Origin: Mesobacillus maritimus
GTDB lineage: Bacteria > Bacillota > Bacilli > Bacillales > Cytobacillaceae
Direction of reading: 5' to 3'
Assembly: GCF_023715205.1 (NCBI RefSeq)
Contig: NZ_JAMBNR010000004.1
Coordinates: 124,001 to 188,000, forward strand
DNA length: 64,000 bases
Under the pieces are notes generated by a model. The model saw nothing but the letters and a program-made list of their open reading frames with translations, was not told the origin of the DNA and did no database searches. The position numbers and the translations under genes are program-made. Positions 50,709-60,772 of the stretch are shown here, piece after piece (position 1 is the stretch's first letter; the number at the start of each line of letters is the position of its first letter).

Positions 50709-52283
50709 ATGAATATTGAAAAATTTCATGAGAGTATGTACAAGCTGATTGTGGAAACTTCGACTAAATTGCCGAAGGATGTTCGTAGAGCCATTAAGCG
50801 GGCAAAGGAACAAGAAAATGCTGGTACGCGTTCTGCAATGAGTCTTGCGACGATTACAAATAATATTAAAATGGCGGATGACAATGTTTCACCAATTTGC
50901 CAAGATACAGGGCTTCCGACTTTTAAAATTAAAGTTCCTGTTGGTGCGAACCAAATTGAGATGAAAAAAGCGATTTACGAGGCAATCGCATTGGCAACAA
51001 AGGACGGAAAGCTGCGTCCGAACTCCGTTGACTCACTAACAGGGGAAAATAGTGGGGACAACTTAGGGGGCGGTACGCCAGTCATCAAATTTGAACAGTG
51101 GGAAAAAGATTATATTGATGCGCGCTTAATTTTAAAAGGTGGCGGCTGTGAAAATAAAAATATTCAATATAGCTTACCTTGTGAGTTAGAAGGTCTTGGT
51201 CGCGCTGGACGTGACCTAGATGGTATCCGCAAGTGTATTATGCACTCTGTTTACCAAGCTCAAGGTCAAGGCTGTAGCGCTGGATTTATCGGCGTTGGAA
51301 TTGGAGGAGACCGTTCTTCTGGATATGATTTGGCTAAAGAACAATTATTCCGTTCGAATGATGATGTCAATCCAAATGAGGACCTTCGTAAACTAGAAGA
51401 GTATGTAATCGCAAATGCGAATAAGCTTGGCATTGGAACGATGGGCTTTGGTGGGGAAACCACTCTACTTGGCTGTAAGGTTGGTGTGATGAACCGTATT
51501 CCTGCAAGTTTCTTCGTTTCCATTGCTTATAACTGTTGGGCATTCCGTCGCTTAGGTGTAAATGTAAACCCAGCAACAGGTGAAATCCAAGATTGGTTCT
51601 ATCAAGAAGGTGAAAATGTTGATTTCGCAGAACAAGAAAAGAAACAAGCAGAAGCAGAAATTGCTGCTTCCGTGGAAGCAACAGATGCACCATCCTCACA
51701 AGAAGCGATCACGTTAACTGCTCCAATCACCGAAGAGCAAATTCGTCACCTTAAAGTTGGCGACGTTGTTAAAATTTCTGGAAGAATGTACACCGGGCGT
51801 GACGCGATTCATAAATATTTAATGGACAACGACGCTCCAGTGGACCTTGATGGTCATGTGATTTATCACTGTGGTCCAGTTATGTTAAAAGATGAAGACG
51901 GTAATTGGCATGTAAAAGCTGCGGGACCGACAACAAGTATTCGTGAGGAGCCTTATCAAGGCGACATCATGAAGAAATTTGGCATTCGTGCAGTCATTGG
52001 GAAAGGTGGAATGGGTGCAAAAACTCTAGCAGCCCTTAAAGAGCATGGTGGCGTTTACTTGAATGCAATTGGTGGCGCGGCTCAATATTATGCTGAATGC
52101 GTGAAAAGTGTTGACGGTGTCGACCTAATGAACTTCGGGATTCCAGAAGCAATGTGGCACTTACAAGTAGAAGGTTTTACTGCAGTGGTAACAATGGATT
52201 CTCATGGAAACAGCTTGCATGACGATGTTGAGAAGTCTTCATTAGAAAAACTTGCCCAATTTAAGGAGCCTGTATTTAAATAA
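50709..52283 (+). CDS. fumA: fumarate hydratase class I (Fe-S, oxygen-sensitive type)
   Basis: A 524-residue fumarase that interconverts fumarate and malate with a [4Fe-4S] cluster. Both halves are fused: alpha region DDNVSPICQDTGLPTFKIKV, LKGGGCENKN and GGETTLLGCKVG supply three cluster Cys, and beta region LKVGDVVKISGRMYTGRDAI, HCGPVMLKDE, VIGKGGMGAKTL. A Glu/Ala-rich linker (QAEAEIAASVEATDAPSSQE) joins them. Bacillus commonly uses class II FumC, so this is an extra or alternative enzyme. The Met at 50709 follows GAGGAGAGGGG. Confidence 0.92.
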   Translation: MNIEKFHESMYKLIVETSTKLPKDVRRAIKRAKEQENAGTRSAMSLATITNNIKMADDNVSPICQDTGLPTFKIKVPVGANQIEMKKAIYEAIALATKDGKLRPNSVDSLTGENSGDNLGGGTPVIKFEQWEKDYIDARLILKGGGCENKNIQYSLPCELEGLGRAGRDLDGIRKCIMHSVYQAQGQGCSAGFIGVGIGGDRSSGYDLAKEQLFRSNDDVNPNEDLRKLEEYVIANANKLGIGTMGFGGETTLLGCKVGVMNRIPASFFVSIAYNCWAFRRLGVNVNPATGEIQDWFYQEGENVDFAEQEKKQAEAEIAASVEATDAPSSQEAITLTAPITEEQIRHLKVGDVVKISGRMYTGRDAIHKYLMDNDAPVDLDGHVIYHCGPVMLKDEDGNWHVKAAGPTTSIREEPYQGDIMKKFGIRAVIGKGGMGAKTLAALKEHGGVYLNAIGGAAQYYAECVKSVDGVDLMNFGIPEAMWHLQVEGFTAVVTMDSHGNSLHDDVEKSSLEKLAQFKEPVFK

Positions 52284-52321
52284 GGTTCCCGTTCCTATCT
52301 AACATTAAATTTGTAAATCAA

Positions 52322-52363
52322 AATGAGTGCCAATTTCTATTTGGAATTGACACTCATTTTTTA
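52322..52363 (+). terminator. terminator of the fumarase gene
   Basis: AATGAGTG/CACTCATT with an inner CCAATT/AATTGA extension and TTTTTTATT. Confidence 0.88.
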
Positions 52364-52382
52364 TTGGTGTAAAGCCATTTTT

Positions 52383-52441
52383 GGGGGACAGCATATAAAT
52401 TTCTATAAATAATGCACCCAAGATTGGGATGCTGTTTCCCC
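52383..52441. repeat. inverted repeat, 59 bp, GGGGACAGCAT-type
   Basis: GGGGGACAGCAT and ATGCTGTTTCCCC form 12-13 bp arms around a 34-nt AT-rich interior. It is probably a REP-like dispersed palindrome; no gene is inside. Confidence 0.6.
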
Positions 52442-52564
52442 GAATTTTAACCTCAATTTGGCAGACAATTTAGCTTGGTGAACAATTATATATTAGCGGA
52501 GATTCTCCGGTTAGACTAGAAATAGAGCTTAGTTCGGGGATTATAAAAGCGAAAATGGAAAAAA

Positions 52565-52593
52565 GCAGTGTGAGCATTTCACACTGCTTTTTC
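52565..52593 (+). terminator. strong hairpin terminator upstream of pdaA
   Basis: GCAGTGTGA/TCACACTGC, 5-nt loop, TTTTTCG. No gene lies directly before it, so it may end read-through or a short leader RNA before pdaA. Confidence 0.8.
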
Positions 52594-52649
52594 GTTTAGA
52601 TTTTGGCTTGACAACAAACAATAAGAAAAACATCTTTTGGAGGGGCAAC

Positions 52650-53456
52650 ATGAAAAATTTAGTAAAGGTTTTTCTTGCAGTCAGTATATTTTTACTGATT
52701 GGAAGTTCAGCTGTTCAAGCACAAGTAGCGAACAATCCGATTCATTGGGGCTTTAAAAAGGCTCGCGACGGTCAGCCGCCTGATGCTGGCAAAGAGCGTG
52801 AAGAGCTTATAGAGAAATATGGAGCTGTCTATAAAGGCAAACCAGATAAAAAAGATATTTATTTAACGTTTGATAATGGTTATGAAAATGGATATACAGA
52901 TAAAATTTTAGATGTGTTAAAAAAAGAAAAAGTCCCAGCGGCATTTTTTGTAACGGGTCATTATCTTGAAACCGCCGAGGATCAAGTCATTCGTATGGTT
53001 GAAGAAGGGCATATTGTGGGGAACCACTCCTATTATCATCCTGATTTGACCCAAGTGGACGATGAACGGGTGAAACGAGAATTAGAAAAGGTAAGAAAGT
53101 TAACCTATGAGATAACCGGACAAAAGCATATGTCTTATTTACGTCCACCGCGAGGGGTTTACAGTGAGCGAACCCTGAAGCTCGCAAAAGATGCTGGTTA
53201 TACTCATGTTTTTTGGTCCTTGGCTTTTGTGGATTGGCATACGAATCAGCAAAAAGGCTGGGAATATTCTTATAACAATATCATGAAACAGATTCATCCT
53301 GGAGCTGTTTTGCTCCTTCACACTGTTTCGAAAGATAATGCCGATGCGTTAGAAAAGGTGATTAAGGATTTAAAGAAAGATGGCTATACGTTTAAAAGTT
53401 TAGATGATTTGTTTGCTTCGAAGGAATTTGATAACCCAATGTTGCACAGCAATTAA
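52650..53456 (+). CDS. pdaA: polysaccharide deacetylase PdaA (delta-lactam biosynthesis)
   Basis: A 268-residue exported enzyme that deacetylates N-acetylmuramic acid in spore cortex so that muramic delta-lactam can form. Signal peptide 1-25, then NodB homology: YLTFDNGYENG (here TFDNG rather than TFDDG, as in PdaA), GNHSYYHPDL (metal His pair), RPPRGVYSERTL, HPGAVLLLHTVS. GGAGGGG precedes ATG at 52650. It is near yfjP and yfjO as in B. subtilis. Confidence 0.93.
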   Translation: MKNLVKVFLAVSIFLLIGSSAVQAQVANNPIHWGFKKARDGQPPDAGKEREELIEKYGAVYKGKPDKKDIYLTFDNGYENGYTDKILDVLKKEKVPAAFFVTGHYLETAEDQVIRMVEEGHIVGNHSYYHPDLTQVDDERVKRELEKVRKLTYEITGQKHMSYLRPPRGVYSERTLKLAKDAGYTHVFWSLAFVDWHTNQQKGWEYSYNNIMKQIHPGAVLLLHTVSKDNADALEKVIKDLKKDGYTFKSLDDLFASKEFDNPMLHSN

Positions 53457-53463
53457 ATATTTG

Positions 53464-53498
53464 AAAGTCCGGACTTGGATAATGGGTCCGGACTTTTT
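53464..53498 (+). terminator. terminator of pdaA
   Basis: AAAGTCCGGAC/GTCCGGACTTT and TTAG. Confidence 0.9.
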
Positions 53499-53652
53499 AG
53501 TAGATCTAGGAAGATAGCCTGCATTTTTAGTCATAATAAGTTAAACATGCTATAATACGGGGAAAAATAATGAAAAGCTAGGAGAGAATGTCTCAATAAT
53601 TGGTGATTCCCATCTAATCCTAGGTTCTCTTCGAAAGGATTGGAATATTTGT

Positions 53653-54513
53653 ATGTGGCAAGAAACGGTAACACTGTCTGGCCCGTATCATTTTGAACTG
53701 GCTTTGGACAGGCTAAAATTGGATCCGTTGCATGTTGTTGACCTATCAAACAAGACCATTAAGGTCCCTCTTCAAGAGAATACAAATCGGACAGTAATAG
53801 AGGTAAAAGGAATTGGAAATCTTTATAAACCGGAGTTCCTCATAAAAGGAGAAGGCAATCAGCAACTATTAATGGAGCGTATCTCTGAAATTTTTGGCTG
53901 GCATACAGATTTAAAAAAGATCCACGATCACTTTCAAAATACAGACTTAAAGGATCTTTTTCGTACTCACTTTGGTACACCGCTAGTGCTCGACTTTGAT
54001 CCTTTTAGCTGTTTGTTAAAATGTATTATCCATCAGCAATTGAATTTAAATTTTGCCTTTACATTAACACAGCGATTCGTACAAACATTTGGTCACGAGC
54101 AGGATGGAGTTTGGTTTTATCCAGAGCCCGAGGTTGTTGCAAATTTAACAGTTGAAGAGTTACGTGAACTACAATTTAGTAGGCGAAAGGCTGAGTATGT
54201 GATTGGCATTGGAAAGTTAATAGCATCTGGAAAGCTAGATTTTCACAAAATGAAACAACAATCAGACGAAGAAATCGCTTCGGAATTAATTGAAATTCGT
54301 GGGGTTGGTCCGTGGACGGTTCAAAACTTTTTAATGTCTGGTTTAGGAAGACCGAATCTTTTCCCGGTGGCGGATATTGGACTACAAAATGCATTGAAAA
54401 AATACTATCAGTTGGAACAGAAACCAACAACGGCGGAAATGGAGCAAATGAAGACACCATGGGAGCCGTATTTGACCTATGCTTCGTTGTATTTATGGCG
54501 GAGCATCGAATAA
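53653..54513 (+). CDS. yfjP: DNA-3-methyladenine glycosylase (AlkA/YfjP type)
   Basis: A 286-residue base-excision glycosylase removing alkylated purines. The helix-hairpin-helix-GPD region is LIEIRGVGPWTVQNFLMSGL with the catalytic Asp in NLFPVADIGL. The N-terminal AlkA-like domain starts VTLSGPYHFELALDRL. It lacks the FeS Cys of Nth-type enzymes. It lies 15 bp before rlmCD, as yfjP lies beside yfjO in B. subtilis. Confidence 0.92.
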   Translation: MWQETVTLSGPYHFELALDRLKLDPLHVVDLSNKTIKVPLQENTNRTVIEVKGIGNLYKPEFLIKGEGNQQLLMERISEIFGWHTDLKKIHDHFQNTDLKDLFRTHFGTPLVLDFDPFSCLLKCIIHQQLNLNFAFTLTQRFVQTFGHEQDGVWFYPEPEVVANLTVEELRELQFSRRKAEYVIGIGKLIASGKLDFHKMKQQSDEEIASELIEIRGVGPWTVQNFLMSGLGRPNLFPVADIGLQNALKKYYQLEQKPTTAEMEQMKTPWEPYLTYASLYLWRSIE

Positions 54514-54527
54514 TGGAGTGAAACACA

Positions 54528-56006
54528 TTGAATAATGAACGAAAAGAAACTAAAAATAAATCTGGCAAAACAGAGCCCTTTCAAAAAGGTAAACCAAATT
54601 TTAGGAAGCATCAAGGGAAGCAGGAATCAGGCGGCGTCAAAATGGAATTAAAACAAACCTTCCCATTAACCATTAAACGGTTAGGAATCAATGGCGAAGG
54701 GGTGGGCTATTTTAAACGGCAGGTTGTGTTTGTACCTGGTGCGCTTCCTGGTGAAGAAGTAGTGGCTGAGGTGACGAAAGTTCATCCGAAGTTTACGGAA
54801 GCTAGGGTAAAAAAGATTCGCAAACGCTCTGAACATCGTGTCACGCCTGTGTGCCCAGTCTATGAAGAGTGCGGTGGTTGCCAGCTTCAACATTTACACT
54901 ATTCGCAACAACTAAAAGAGAAGCGTGATATTATTATTCAAGCGCTTGAACGTCATACGAAGCTGCCTATTGCGGAACTTAAAATTAACGACACCATTGG
55001 CATGGAAAATCCGTGGGGATATCGCAATAAAAGTCAGTTTCAAGTAGCTGAAAGAAAGGGCAAAATTCTTGCTGGTTTGTATGGGTTAAACTCTCATAAG
55101 CTGATTAATATTGAACAATGCGCTGTTCAACATCCAGCTACAACGAAAGCAAATGAAGTGGTAAAGAAGATTCTTCAAGATTTAAACATTCCGATTTATA
55201 ATGAGCGTTCCGGAAAAGGGTTGGTCCGTACGATTGTCGCTCGTACAGGAATTCAATCTGGGGAATTGCAAATTGTCCTTATTACGACGAAAAAAGAGTT
55301 GCCCAAAAAGGAACTAATTGTTGAAGAAATTAAGAAAGTTCTACCTGAAGTCACTTCCATTGTTCAAAATATAAACGGACAGAAAACATCAATCATCTTT
55401 GGGGATGAAACAGAAACATTGGAAGGCAATGATTTTATTCAAGAAACATTAGGAGACCTGCAATTTGAACTATCCGCCAGGACCTTCTTCCAGCTAAATC
55501 CTGAACAGACGGTTAAGCTTTATGATGAGGTAAAGCAAGCAGCTGGACTGACAGGGAAGGAAAAAATTGTTGATGCTTATTGTGGTGTTGGTACAATCGG
55601 TCTTTGGCTTGCAGGAAATGCAGGTGAGATTCGTGGGATGGATGTCATCCGTGAATCAATCGAAGATGCCCGGAAGAATGCGGACCGGCATGGAATTCAA
55701 CATGCTAGATACGAAGTAGGTAAGGCTGAAAAATGGTTGCCAAAATGGGAAAAAGAAGGATGGCGCCCTGATGTCATCGTTGTTGACCCACCGCGAACAG
55801 GGTGTGACGAGGAATTTCTCAAAACCGTTTTAAAAATCAAACCAAAGACCTTTGTTTACGTATCTTGTAACCCATCTACACTCGCAAAAGACATTGCAAA
55901 GCTAAGCAAGGATTACGAGGTTGAATCGATTCAACCAGTGGATATGTTTCCGCATACCGCCCATGTGGAGTGTATCTCGCAACTCATTTTAAAAGAAGGC
56001 AACTAA
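54528..56006 (+). CDS. rlmCD: 23S rRNA (uracil-5-)-methyltransferase RlmCD
   Basis: A 492-residue SAM enzyme of the TrmA/RumA family. After a Lys-rich front comes a TRAM domain ([34 protein letters not shown]), the Fe-S Cys set [15 protein letters not shown], the SAM region [17 protein letters not shown], and the catalytic Cys in [15 protein letters not shown], with [14 protein letters not shown]. In Bacillus one RlmCD methylates U747 and U1939. The start is TTG after GGAGTG. The recombinase cassette begins directly behind its terminator. Confidence 0.93.
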   Translation: MNNERKETKNKSGKTEPFQKGKPNFRKHQGKQESGGVKMELKQTFPLTIKRLGINGEGVGYFKRQVVFVPGALPGEEVVAEVTKVHPKFTEARVKKIRKRSEHRVTPVCPVYEECGGCQLQHLHYSQQLKEKRDIIIQALERHTKLPIAELKINDTIGMENPWGYRNKSQFQVAERKGKILAGLYGLNSHKLINIEQCAVQHPATTKANEVVKKILQDLNIPIYNERSGKGLVRTIVARTGIQSGELQIVLITTKKELPKKELIVEEIKKVLPEVTSIVQNINGQKTSIIFGDETETLEGNDFIQETLGDLQFELSARTFFQLNPEQTVKLYDEVKQAAGLTGKEKIVDAYCGVGTIGLWLAGNAGEIRGMDVIRESIEDARKNADRHGIQHARYEVGKAEKWLPKWEKEGWRPDVIVVDPPRTGCDEEFLKTVLKIKPKTFVYVSCNPSTLAKDIAKLSKDYEVESIQPVDMFPHTAHVECISQLILKEGN

Positions 56007-56031
56007 CCCGATTGTGGGTGTTGCCTTTTTA
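55996..56031. terminator. terminator shared by rlmCD and the recombinase operon
   Basis: AAGGCAAC/GTTGCCTT with inner ACCC/GGGT and TTTTT. It overlaps the stop codons of both convergent genes. Confidence 0.85.
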
Positions 56032-57513
56032 CGTTTCTTGTAACGGATTAACAAAGCTGTATTGGATATGAACACTGCCATCGTGAGTACAAGTGACCTT
56101 CTCCACTAATGAATGAAGGATTTGCGGTGTTAATTCTTTCAGCTTCAGTACATCTTTTAATTTGTTGCCGATATTAATGGCATAATTCTCGTTTTCGCAT
56201 TCAAGCATATTTTCATCAAGTTGTGTTTTCGTTATTTGTAAAGCTTTGATTTTGTTATCCGTTAATTCCCGGTATTCAACTAATTCTTCTTTAGAGATCA
56301 CATTTTCAGTAAACAGATTAACATATTCGAGCTTCTTACTTTTTAGAGTTTCCATTTGAGTCTGTACAGCATGGAGTTCTTTTTGAATCTGTTGTTTCTT
56401 CCCGTTGAGCCTATTTATTAACGTATTCATAAAGTTCTCTTCTTTTAACGTATCAAATAGCGACTGTAAGTCTTCCATGATAACGTGCATTAGCTCTTTT
56501 TCACGAACAGCTACTTTATTCAGACAAAAGGAGTTACCGTGTTTGATATTGCCACCACAACGGTAGCCTTTTTGATTGGCTTTATACCACATTCCTTTTT
56601 GACATTCCTCACAATAAAGGACATTTGTAAAAAGGTGTTTCTTTGGAGCAGTAGCCGTTCTAGTTCGACTTTGCATCATCACCTGTACAGCATTATACGT
56701 TTCTTTAGGGATAATGGCTTCATGTGTACCTTCAATAATGACTTGATTTTCCTCGTTCAATTCACGTCTTTTTGAAGATGTAACAGATATCGTCTCTGAA
56801 CGGTTTTGTACAAGGTCGCCACAGTAATGCTGATTATTGAGAATGACCTTGATACTAGAAGCATGCCATAATCTTGAAGCGTTTGCTTTATTAGCAATTT
56901 GTGCTGGTGTAGGTACACTCTCTGTGGTTAATGTCTTTGCGATTGTATCCATTCCTGTACCACTTAGATATTCCTGAAATATTCGTCGGATAATATTTGG
57001 AGAATTATCCGACTTGATTTTAAGAATACCGTTCTCTGAGCGGTAACCATATGGAGGGTTAGAACCAACAAAAAGACCCCGTTGGGCTTTTACCCGTTTT
57101 GCTTGTTTGTTTCGTCGGCTGCTATTAGCTGACTCATTTTCGTAAAGCCAAGCAAATAATCCGAAATTTTGAACGTTCCCTTCTACAGTGTTGATGGAGT
57201 TATCTAAACAAACAATATGAATGTTATTGAATTGACATATATCTCGAAGTTCATATGAGAGCCTTCCGTTTCGAGCCAAACGGGACAGCTCTTTAGCCAA
57301 AATTACATCATACATACCAGCTTTTCCATCTTCAATCAAACCCTTTAAACCAGGACGATTTTCCTTTGTACCGGATTGTTTATCTGTATAGATTTTTACA
57401 ACTTCCCAGTTTTGTTGGGCAGCGTAATTTCTGAAAATGTCTATCTGATTATCAATTGATGTCCTTTGTGAATCTAATTCAGTTGAAACACGAGCATATA
57501 CTGCACATCTCAT
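56029..57513 (-). CDS. large serine recombinase 1
   Basis: About 494 residues. N-terminal resolvase domain with nucleophile Ser in CAVYARVSTELDSQ (near residue 10) and AKELSRLARNGRLSYEL. It is followed by the recombinase domain (GSNPPYGYRSENG, NQHYCGDLVQNR), a zinc ribbon (LYCEECQKGMWY ... RCGGNIKHGNSFC) and a coiled coil (about 340-440). This is the full architecture of phage-integrase-type serine recombinases. It is last in the operon; its start overlaps the stop of a 53-residue gene by ATGA. Confidence 0.92.
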   Translation of the reverse strand: MRCAVYARVSTELDSQRTSIDNQIDIFRNYAAQQNWEVVKIYTDKQSGTKENRPGLKGLIEDGKAGMYDVILAKELSRLARNGRLSYELRDICQFNNIHIVCLDNSINTVEGNVQNFGLFAWLYENESANSSRRNKQAKRVKAQRGLFVGSNPPYGYRSENGILKIKSDNSPNIIRRIFQEYLSGTGMDTIAKTLTTESVPTPAQIANKANASRLWHASSIKVILNNQHYCGDLVQNRSETISVTSSKRRELNEENQVIIEGTHEAIIPKETYNAVQVMMQSRTRTATAPKKHLFTNVLYCEECQKGMWYKANQKGYRCGGNIKHGNSFCLNKVAVREKELMHVIMEDLQSLFDTLKEENFMNTLINRLNGKKQQIQKELHAVQTQMETLKSKKLEYVNLFTENVISKEELVEYRELTDNKIKALQITKTQLDENMLECENENYAINIGNKLKDVLKLKELTPQILHSLVEKVTCTHDGSVHIQYSFVNPLQET

Positions 57514-57671
57514 GCACAATCACCACCTAGAGTAATTTTTCCATGAGATGCTGGTGAGTTTACGACCTTAGTATTAACGATTTTTTCCATTTCTATTTCA
57601 ATGAGTTGTTGTAGAATCCGCTGCACATTCACTGCTTTATTCGGTGCAGCATAAGAGCGAATGACTTTCAT
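57510..57671 (-). CDS. 53-residue protein of the recombinase cassette
   Basis: GGGAGAGG lies about 8 bp before ATG. The product begins MKVIRSYAAPNKAVNVQRIL and continues QQLIEIEMEKIVN, a predicted amphipathic helix. Its stop overlaps the start of recombinase 1, implying translational coupling. Its place right before a recombinase mirrors the 57-residue gene before recombinase 3, and both share a basic front followed by a QxxI/L-rich helix, so they may be distant relatives acting as recombinase partners or directionality factors. Confidence 0.65.
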   Translation of the reverse strand: MKVIRSYAAPNKAVNVQRILQQLIEIEMEKIVNTKVVNSPASHGKITLGGDCA

Positions 57672-57712
57672 GTTGTTTTCCTCTCCCTTGATGTTTTTCT
57701 ATGATGTATAAA

Positions 57713-57916
57713 TTTCGGTTGTTTGACCATACTGATAATGTTTTTCTGTTGTTTACCCATATTGGTATACCAATATGGATAGATTACCGAACAAATTCTT
57801 TTTAAAATCCCTTAAATAAAGGGATTTAGAGAAGTTAAGGTTCCGTAACTTGTAGCTATAGAAAATTGTTCGGTAGTTTATCAAATTATCTAGCTTTATA
57901 GTTCGGTACTTTGTCC
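57713..57916. promoter_or_regulatory. regulatory/att-like region with palindrome and repeated TTCGGTAG motifs
   Basis: A perfect 22-bp palindrome, CCATATTGGT/ACCAATATGG around a central TA, lies at 57757-57778. TTTCGGTTGTTTGACC (57713), inverted TTGTTCGGTAAT (57784-57796), TTCGGTAGTTTATC (57869) and GTTCGGTACTTTGTCC (57901) surround it. They suggest a recombinase or operator binding region between recombinase genes 1 and 2. Confidence 0.6.
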
Positions 57917-57917
57917 A

Positions 57918-59381
57918 TTAAGAATGTAGCTGAAAACTTTCAAAGGCATTTTCCCTATAAAGAGTTTGTAATGGTTGATTTGGAGATACAAGAACCTTAT
58001 CGACAAAGTAAAGGATAGTAAGGCGTTTTTCTGTTTCTCCAAGTTGTGATTCAAGAATGGTTTTGAAGCGATCAAAAAACATGCCAGATTGTACGGATTC
58101 GTATAGTTCTGCTAGAATGTGTTGGCTATTAAGAAGTTCTTTTAATTCATTTAATAACCTGGACTGAACATTATGAAAGACCAACTCAAATTCTCTGTCA
58201 TTCTGTTCTTTAGCAATAGAACCCTTTGCTAATAATTTGTCAATCCGTTTTTCTATATTGATAATATTTTCCTTTATCGTGTTATCAAGTTTATTTAGGA
58301 ATTCGAATGTATCTGATTTTGTGCTTTCATTACACGTAAGTTCCTGAACATGTTTTAAAATCCTAGGTAAAATTGCTTCATGAACGTCATTCATATCCAG
58401 TTTGTAATTACAGCTTTTACATACGTAGTACTGGTAGAAATATTTTTGACCATTCCTAGTAGTGGAACCATTTTGTGTTTGAAGTTTGTTGTGACAGAGA
58501 TGGCAGGAGAGTTTATTCAGAAAGAGAAAAGGAGTATCAAGCCGTCCGAATTCTTTTTGTAGTTTTATATTGTTCTCATTTAAGTGTAAAAAGAAATGAT
58601 CGATTAATGGTTCATGACAGTCCTTGAATTCATAAGATTTACTTTTACTCGAATCTTTATAAACGGTCCACATAAGCTTTCCTGTGTACACAGGGTTCTT
58701 TAAAATATTTTCTACGCTACTTGATCTCCATGACTTTCCTTGGGGTGAGGGAATAGCCGCTTCGTTTAAAAGGGAAGCGATCTTTCCCATTGATGTACCC
58801 CAGCTGTGTAAATAATAAATAAAGGTCACAATTTCAGCCTTCTCATTTGGAATCAGCTTTTTGTTTACTTGATCGTAGCCGTAGGGAACCTTGGAACCTG
58901 GACGTATCTCATCTCCGTTCTCAAGGTCAGCAATCAAACTTCCAAGTGCACGTTCGGATTTAATTTCCGATTCTTGTCTGTACAAGAGTAAAGCAATTTT
59001 TGTTTGTGGATGATCTGGGTTAAAAGGTTCCTCTGAATTGGAAGTGTACACTTCTATATTTGGCAGTTTTTCGATGAGTGGCCGATAAAAGTCGAGAACA
59101 AAAGTATAACCCGTACGATCCATTCGGGATTCCTCATAAAAAATAACCCGCGGGATATTTGTTTCTATCATCATTTGTTGCAGCCGCATCAGTTCTTTCC
59201 GCTTGCTTGCACGTTTTGAAAATGCACTTGTAACATCTTCAATAAAAATAAAATCATCAGGAACTTCCATTCCTTTGCGACGAGCAAACTCCTGAATGTG
59301 TGCCTTCTGAATTTCCACACTGTTGTTTTCTTGTTGTTTGTATGATGAACGACGAATATAGCCAAAAGCTAAAGCATTCAT
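57918..59381 (-). CDS. large serine recombinase 2
   Basis: A 487-residue protein. The resolvase domain begins NALAFGYIRRSSYKQQENNS (nucleophile Ser near 12-13), with FYEESRMDRTGYTFVL. The recombinase domain includes VPYGYDQVNKK and NPVYTGKLMWTVY. The zinc ribbon is LSCHLCHNKL ... YVCKSCNYKL, followed by a helical coiled-coil region. ATG overlaps the stop of recombinase 3 by 4 bp. All features of an active enzyme are present. It is quite different from its two neighbours, so the trio is not a recent duplication. Confidence 0.9.
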   Translation of the reverse strand: MNALAFGYIRRSSYKQQENNSVEIQKAHIQEFARRKGMEVPDDFIFIEDVTSAFSKRASKRKELMRLQQMMIETNIPRVIFYEESRMDRTGYTFVLDFYRPLIEKLPNIEVYTSNSEEPFNPDHPQTKIALLLYRQESEIKSERALGSLIADLENGDEIRPGSKVPYGYDQVNKKLIPNEKAEIVTFIYYLHSWGTSMGKIASLLNEAAIPSPQGKSWRSSSVENILKNPVYTGKLMWTVYKDSSKSKSYEFKDCHEPLIDHFFLHLNENNIKLQKEFGRLDTPFLFLNKLSCHLCHNKLQTQNGSTTRNGQKYFYQYYVCKSCNYKLDMNDVHEAILPRILKHVQELTCNESTKSDTFEFLNKLDNTIKENIINIEKRIDKLLAKGSIAKEQNDREFELVFHNVQSRLLNELKELLNSQHILAELYESVQSGMFFDRFKTILESQLGETEKRLTILYFVDKVLVSPNQPLQTLYRENAFESFQLHS

Positions 59382-60772
59382 GCAATCTCTTCTCCTTTAT
59401 AGATAAAATCTGTTTTTAAGTCCTTTAAGTAGTCGAACATTGAAACCTCGATATCCACTTCATTCTGGTAAACAATTAGTTTGTGAACAAACATGGTGAA
59501 AAGAAGGGAAGGATTAACCTCCGACTTACTGTGAAGATAGTCTTCGACAGCTTCTACAACCATCTTGTTTTCTAGTAATAAGTGTTCCTTATCGGAAAGT
59601 TCCTCTAATAAAAATGCCTTTTCATGTTTTAATTGAGCCATTCTTTTATAATTTGGTTCCTTCTTCCAATCATTTGAGTAATCATCCATGTTTAAAATGA
59701 TGTTCTCCATTATTTCGTTTAGCTGAGTTTCAATCGAATCGATTTCATCTTCCATTTTTTTTCGTATTTCACGAAACCGTAGGAGCGATTGATTGAGAAG
59801 TTTCTTTGAATCAAAATGATGAATGATTTCCTCTAGTACCAATTGAATCACTTTCGCTAAATCGGTAAATGTTATGAAGACTTTGCCATGTTTTCTTGAA
59901 CAAGAGTAATAGCCAATATTCTTGATTTCATCAATTCGGTAATGTAGGGGTCTTCTACAATAACCACATTGTGGTGTGTAAGCATTTTGGGCATCTAATT
60001 TTCCTATCCGCTCTAGGTATGAATCGAATATAGTACCAAATTTTTCCTGTATACGATTAAAGGTTGTGAGGTCTATATACGGCTCTACATGATGAAGTCT
60101 GTTTTCTCCTTTGCTCAGGTCATAGGCAGCATAAAATGGATCACGAGCTATATCTATCAAGGATAGTTTCAGTTTTTTTTGGAAACCGCTAAGAAGTTCT
60201 GTAAGTTCTTCAATCGTTGAGATTTCCAACAAAGAAGAGAAGTACTGCTCCAACATCTTTTTCTTTTGGGGATCCTTGCAATAATGCTTTGTTTCCTTGA
60301 TCTTCTCGTACCCAATCTTTTTGGGAGGATATCTCCGCAGTGCCTCTTTAGTTCTTCTAGCAATGTTTTTTCCTTCAATGTCACTAAATATGTTTAATAT
60401 GCCTTCAAGGAAAATATCTTCAGTTGCTTGAATGTGCCCATTGCCGACAGAGGTAAACATTAAATTTACGTTATATTTCCTACGTAAATCGTGGAATTCT
60501 TGGGCTTCATATGAATCCCTAAATAGACGAGTGCGATCAAACGCATATAGAGTATGGACTCTCTCCTGTTTAATTAAAGAAATGACTTTTTGCATTTCTG
60601 GTCTTTCATGAACGGATAGTTTATTGGCCGAGATTGCATATTCATCTATTATCATTATTTCTTCTGGTAATAGTTTTTCACGAAATGGAGCATCTGCAGA
60701 TGATTGCATGGCTATATCCTGACCAGCAGTACTGACACGGCGGAAAAAAACATGGTATTTAACTGTATTCAC
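59378..60772 (-). CDS. large serine recombinase 3
   Basis: A 464-residue protein. Nucleophile Ser lies in YHVFFRRVSTAGQDIAMQ (near residue 14), with TLYAFDRTRLFRDSYEAQ and an IEGKNIARRTKEALRR hinge helix. The zinc ribbon is CGYCRRPLHY ... YYSCSRKHG, with a coiled coil after it (MEDEIDSIETQLNEIMENII). GTG start overlaps the stop of the 57-residue gene. It is the first of the three recombinases to be translated. Confidence 0.9.
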   Translation of the reverse strand: MNTVKYHVFFRRVSTAGQDIAMQSSADAPFREKLLPEEIMIIDEYAISANKLSVHERPEMQKVISLIKQERVHTLYAFDRTRLFRDSYEAQEFHDLRRKYNVNLMFTSVGNGHIQATEDIFLEGILNIFSDIEGKNIARRTKEALRRYPPKKIGYEKIKETKHYCKDPQKKKMLEQYFSSLLEISTIEELTELLSGFQKKLKLSLIDIARDPFYAAYDLSKGENRLHHVEPYIDLTTFNRIQEKFGTIFDSYLERIGKLDAQNAYTPQCGYCRRPLHYRIDEIKNIGYYSCSRKHGKVFITFTDLAKVIQLVLEEIIHHFDSKKLLNQSLLRFREIRKKMEDEIDSIETQLNEIMENIILNMDDYSNDWKKEPNYKRMAQLKHEKAFLLEELSDKEHLLLENKMVVEAVEDYLHSKSEVNPSLLFTMFVHKLIVYQNEVDIEVSMFDYLKDLKTDFIYKGEEIA

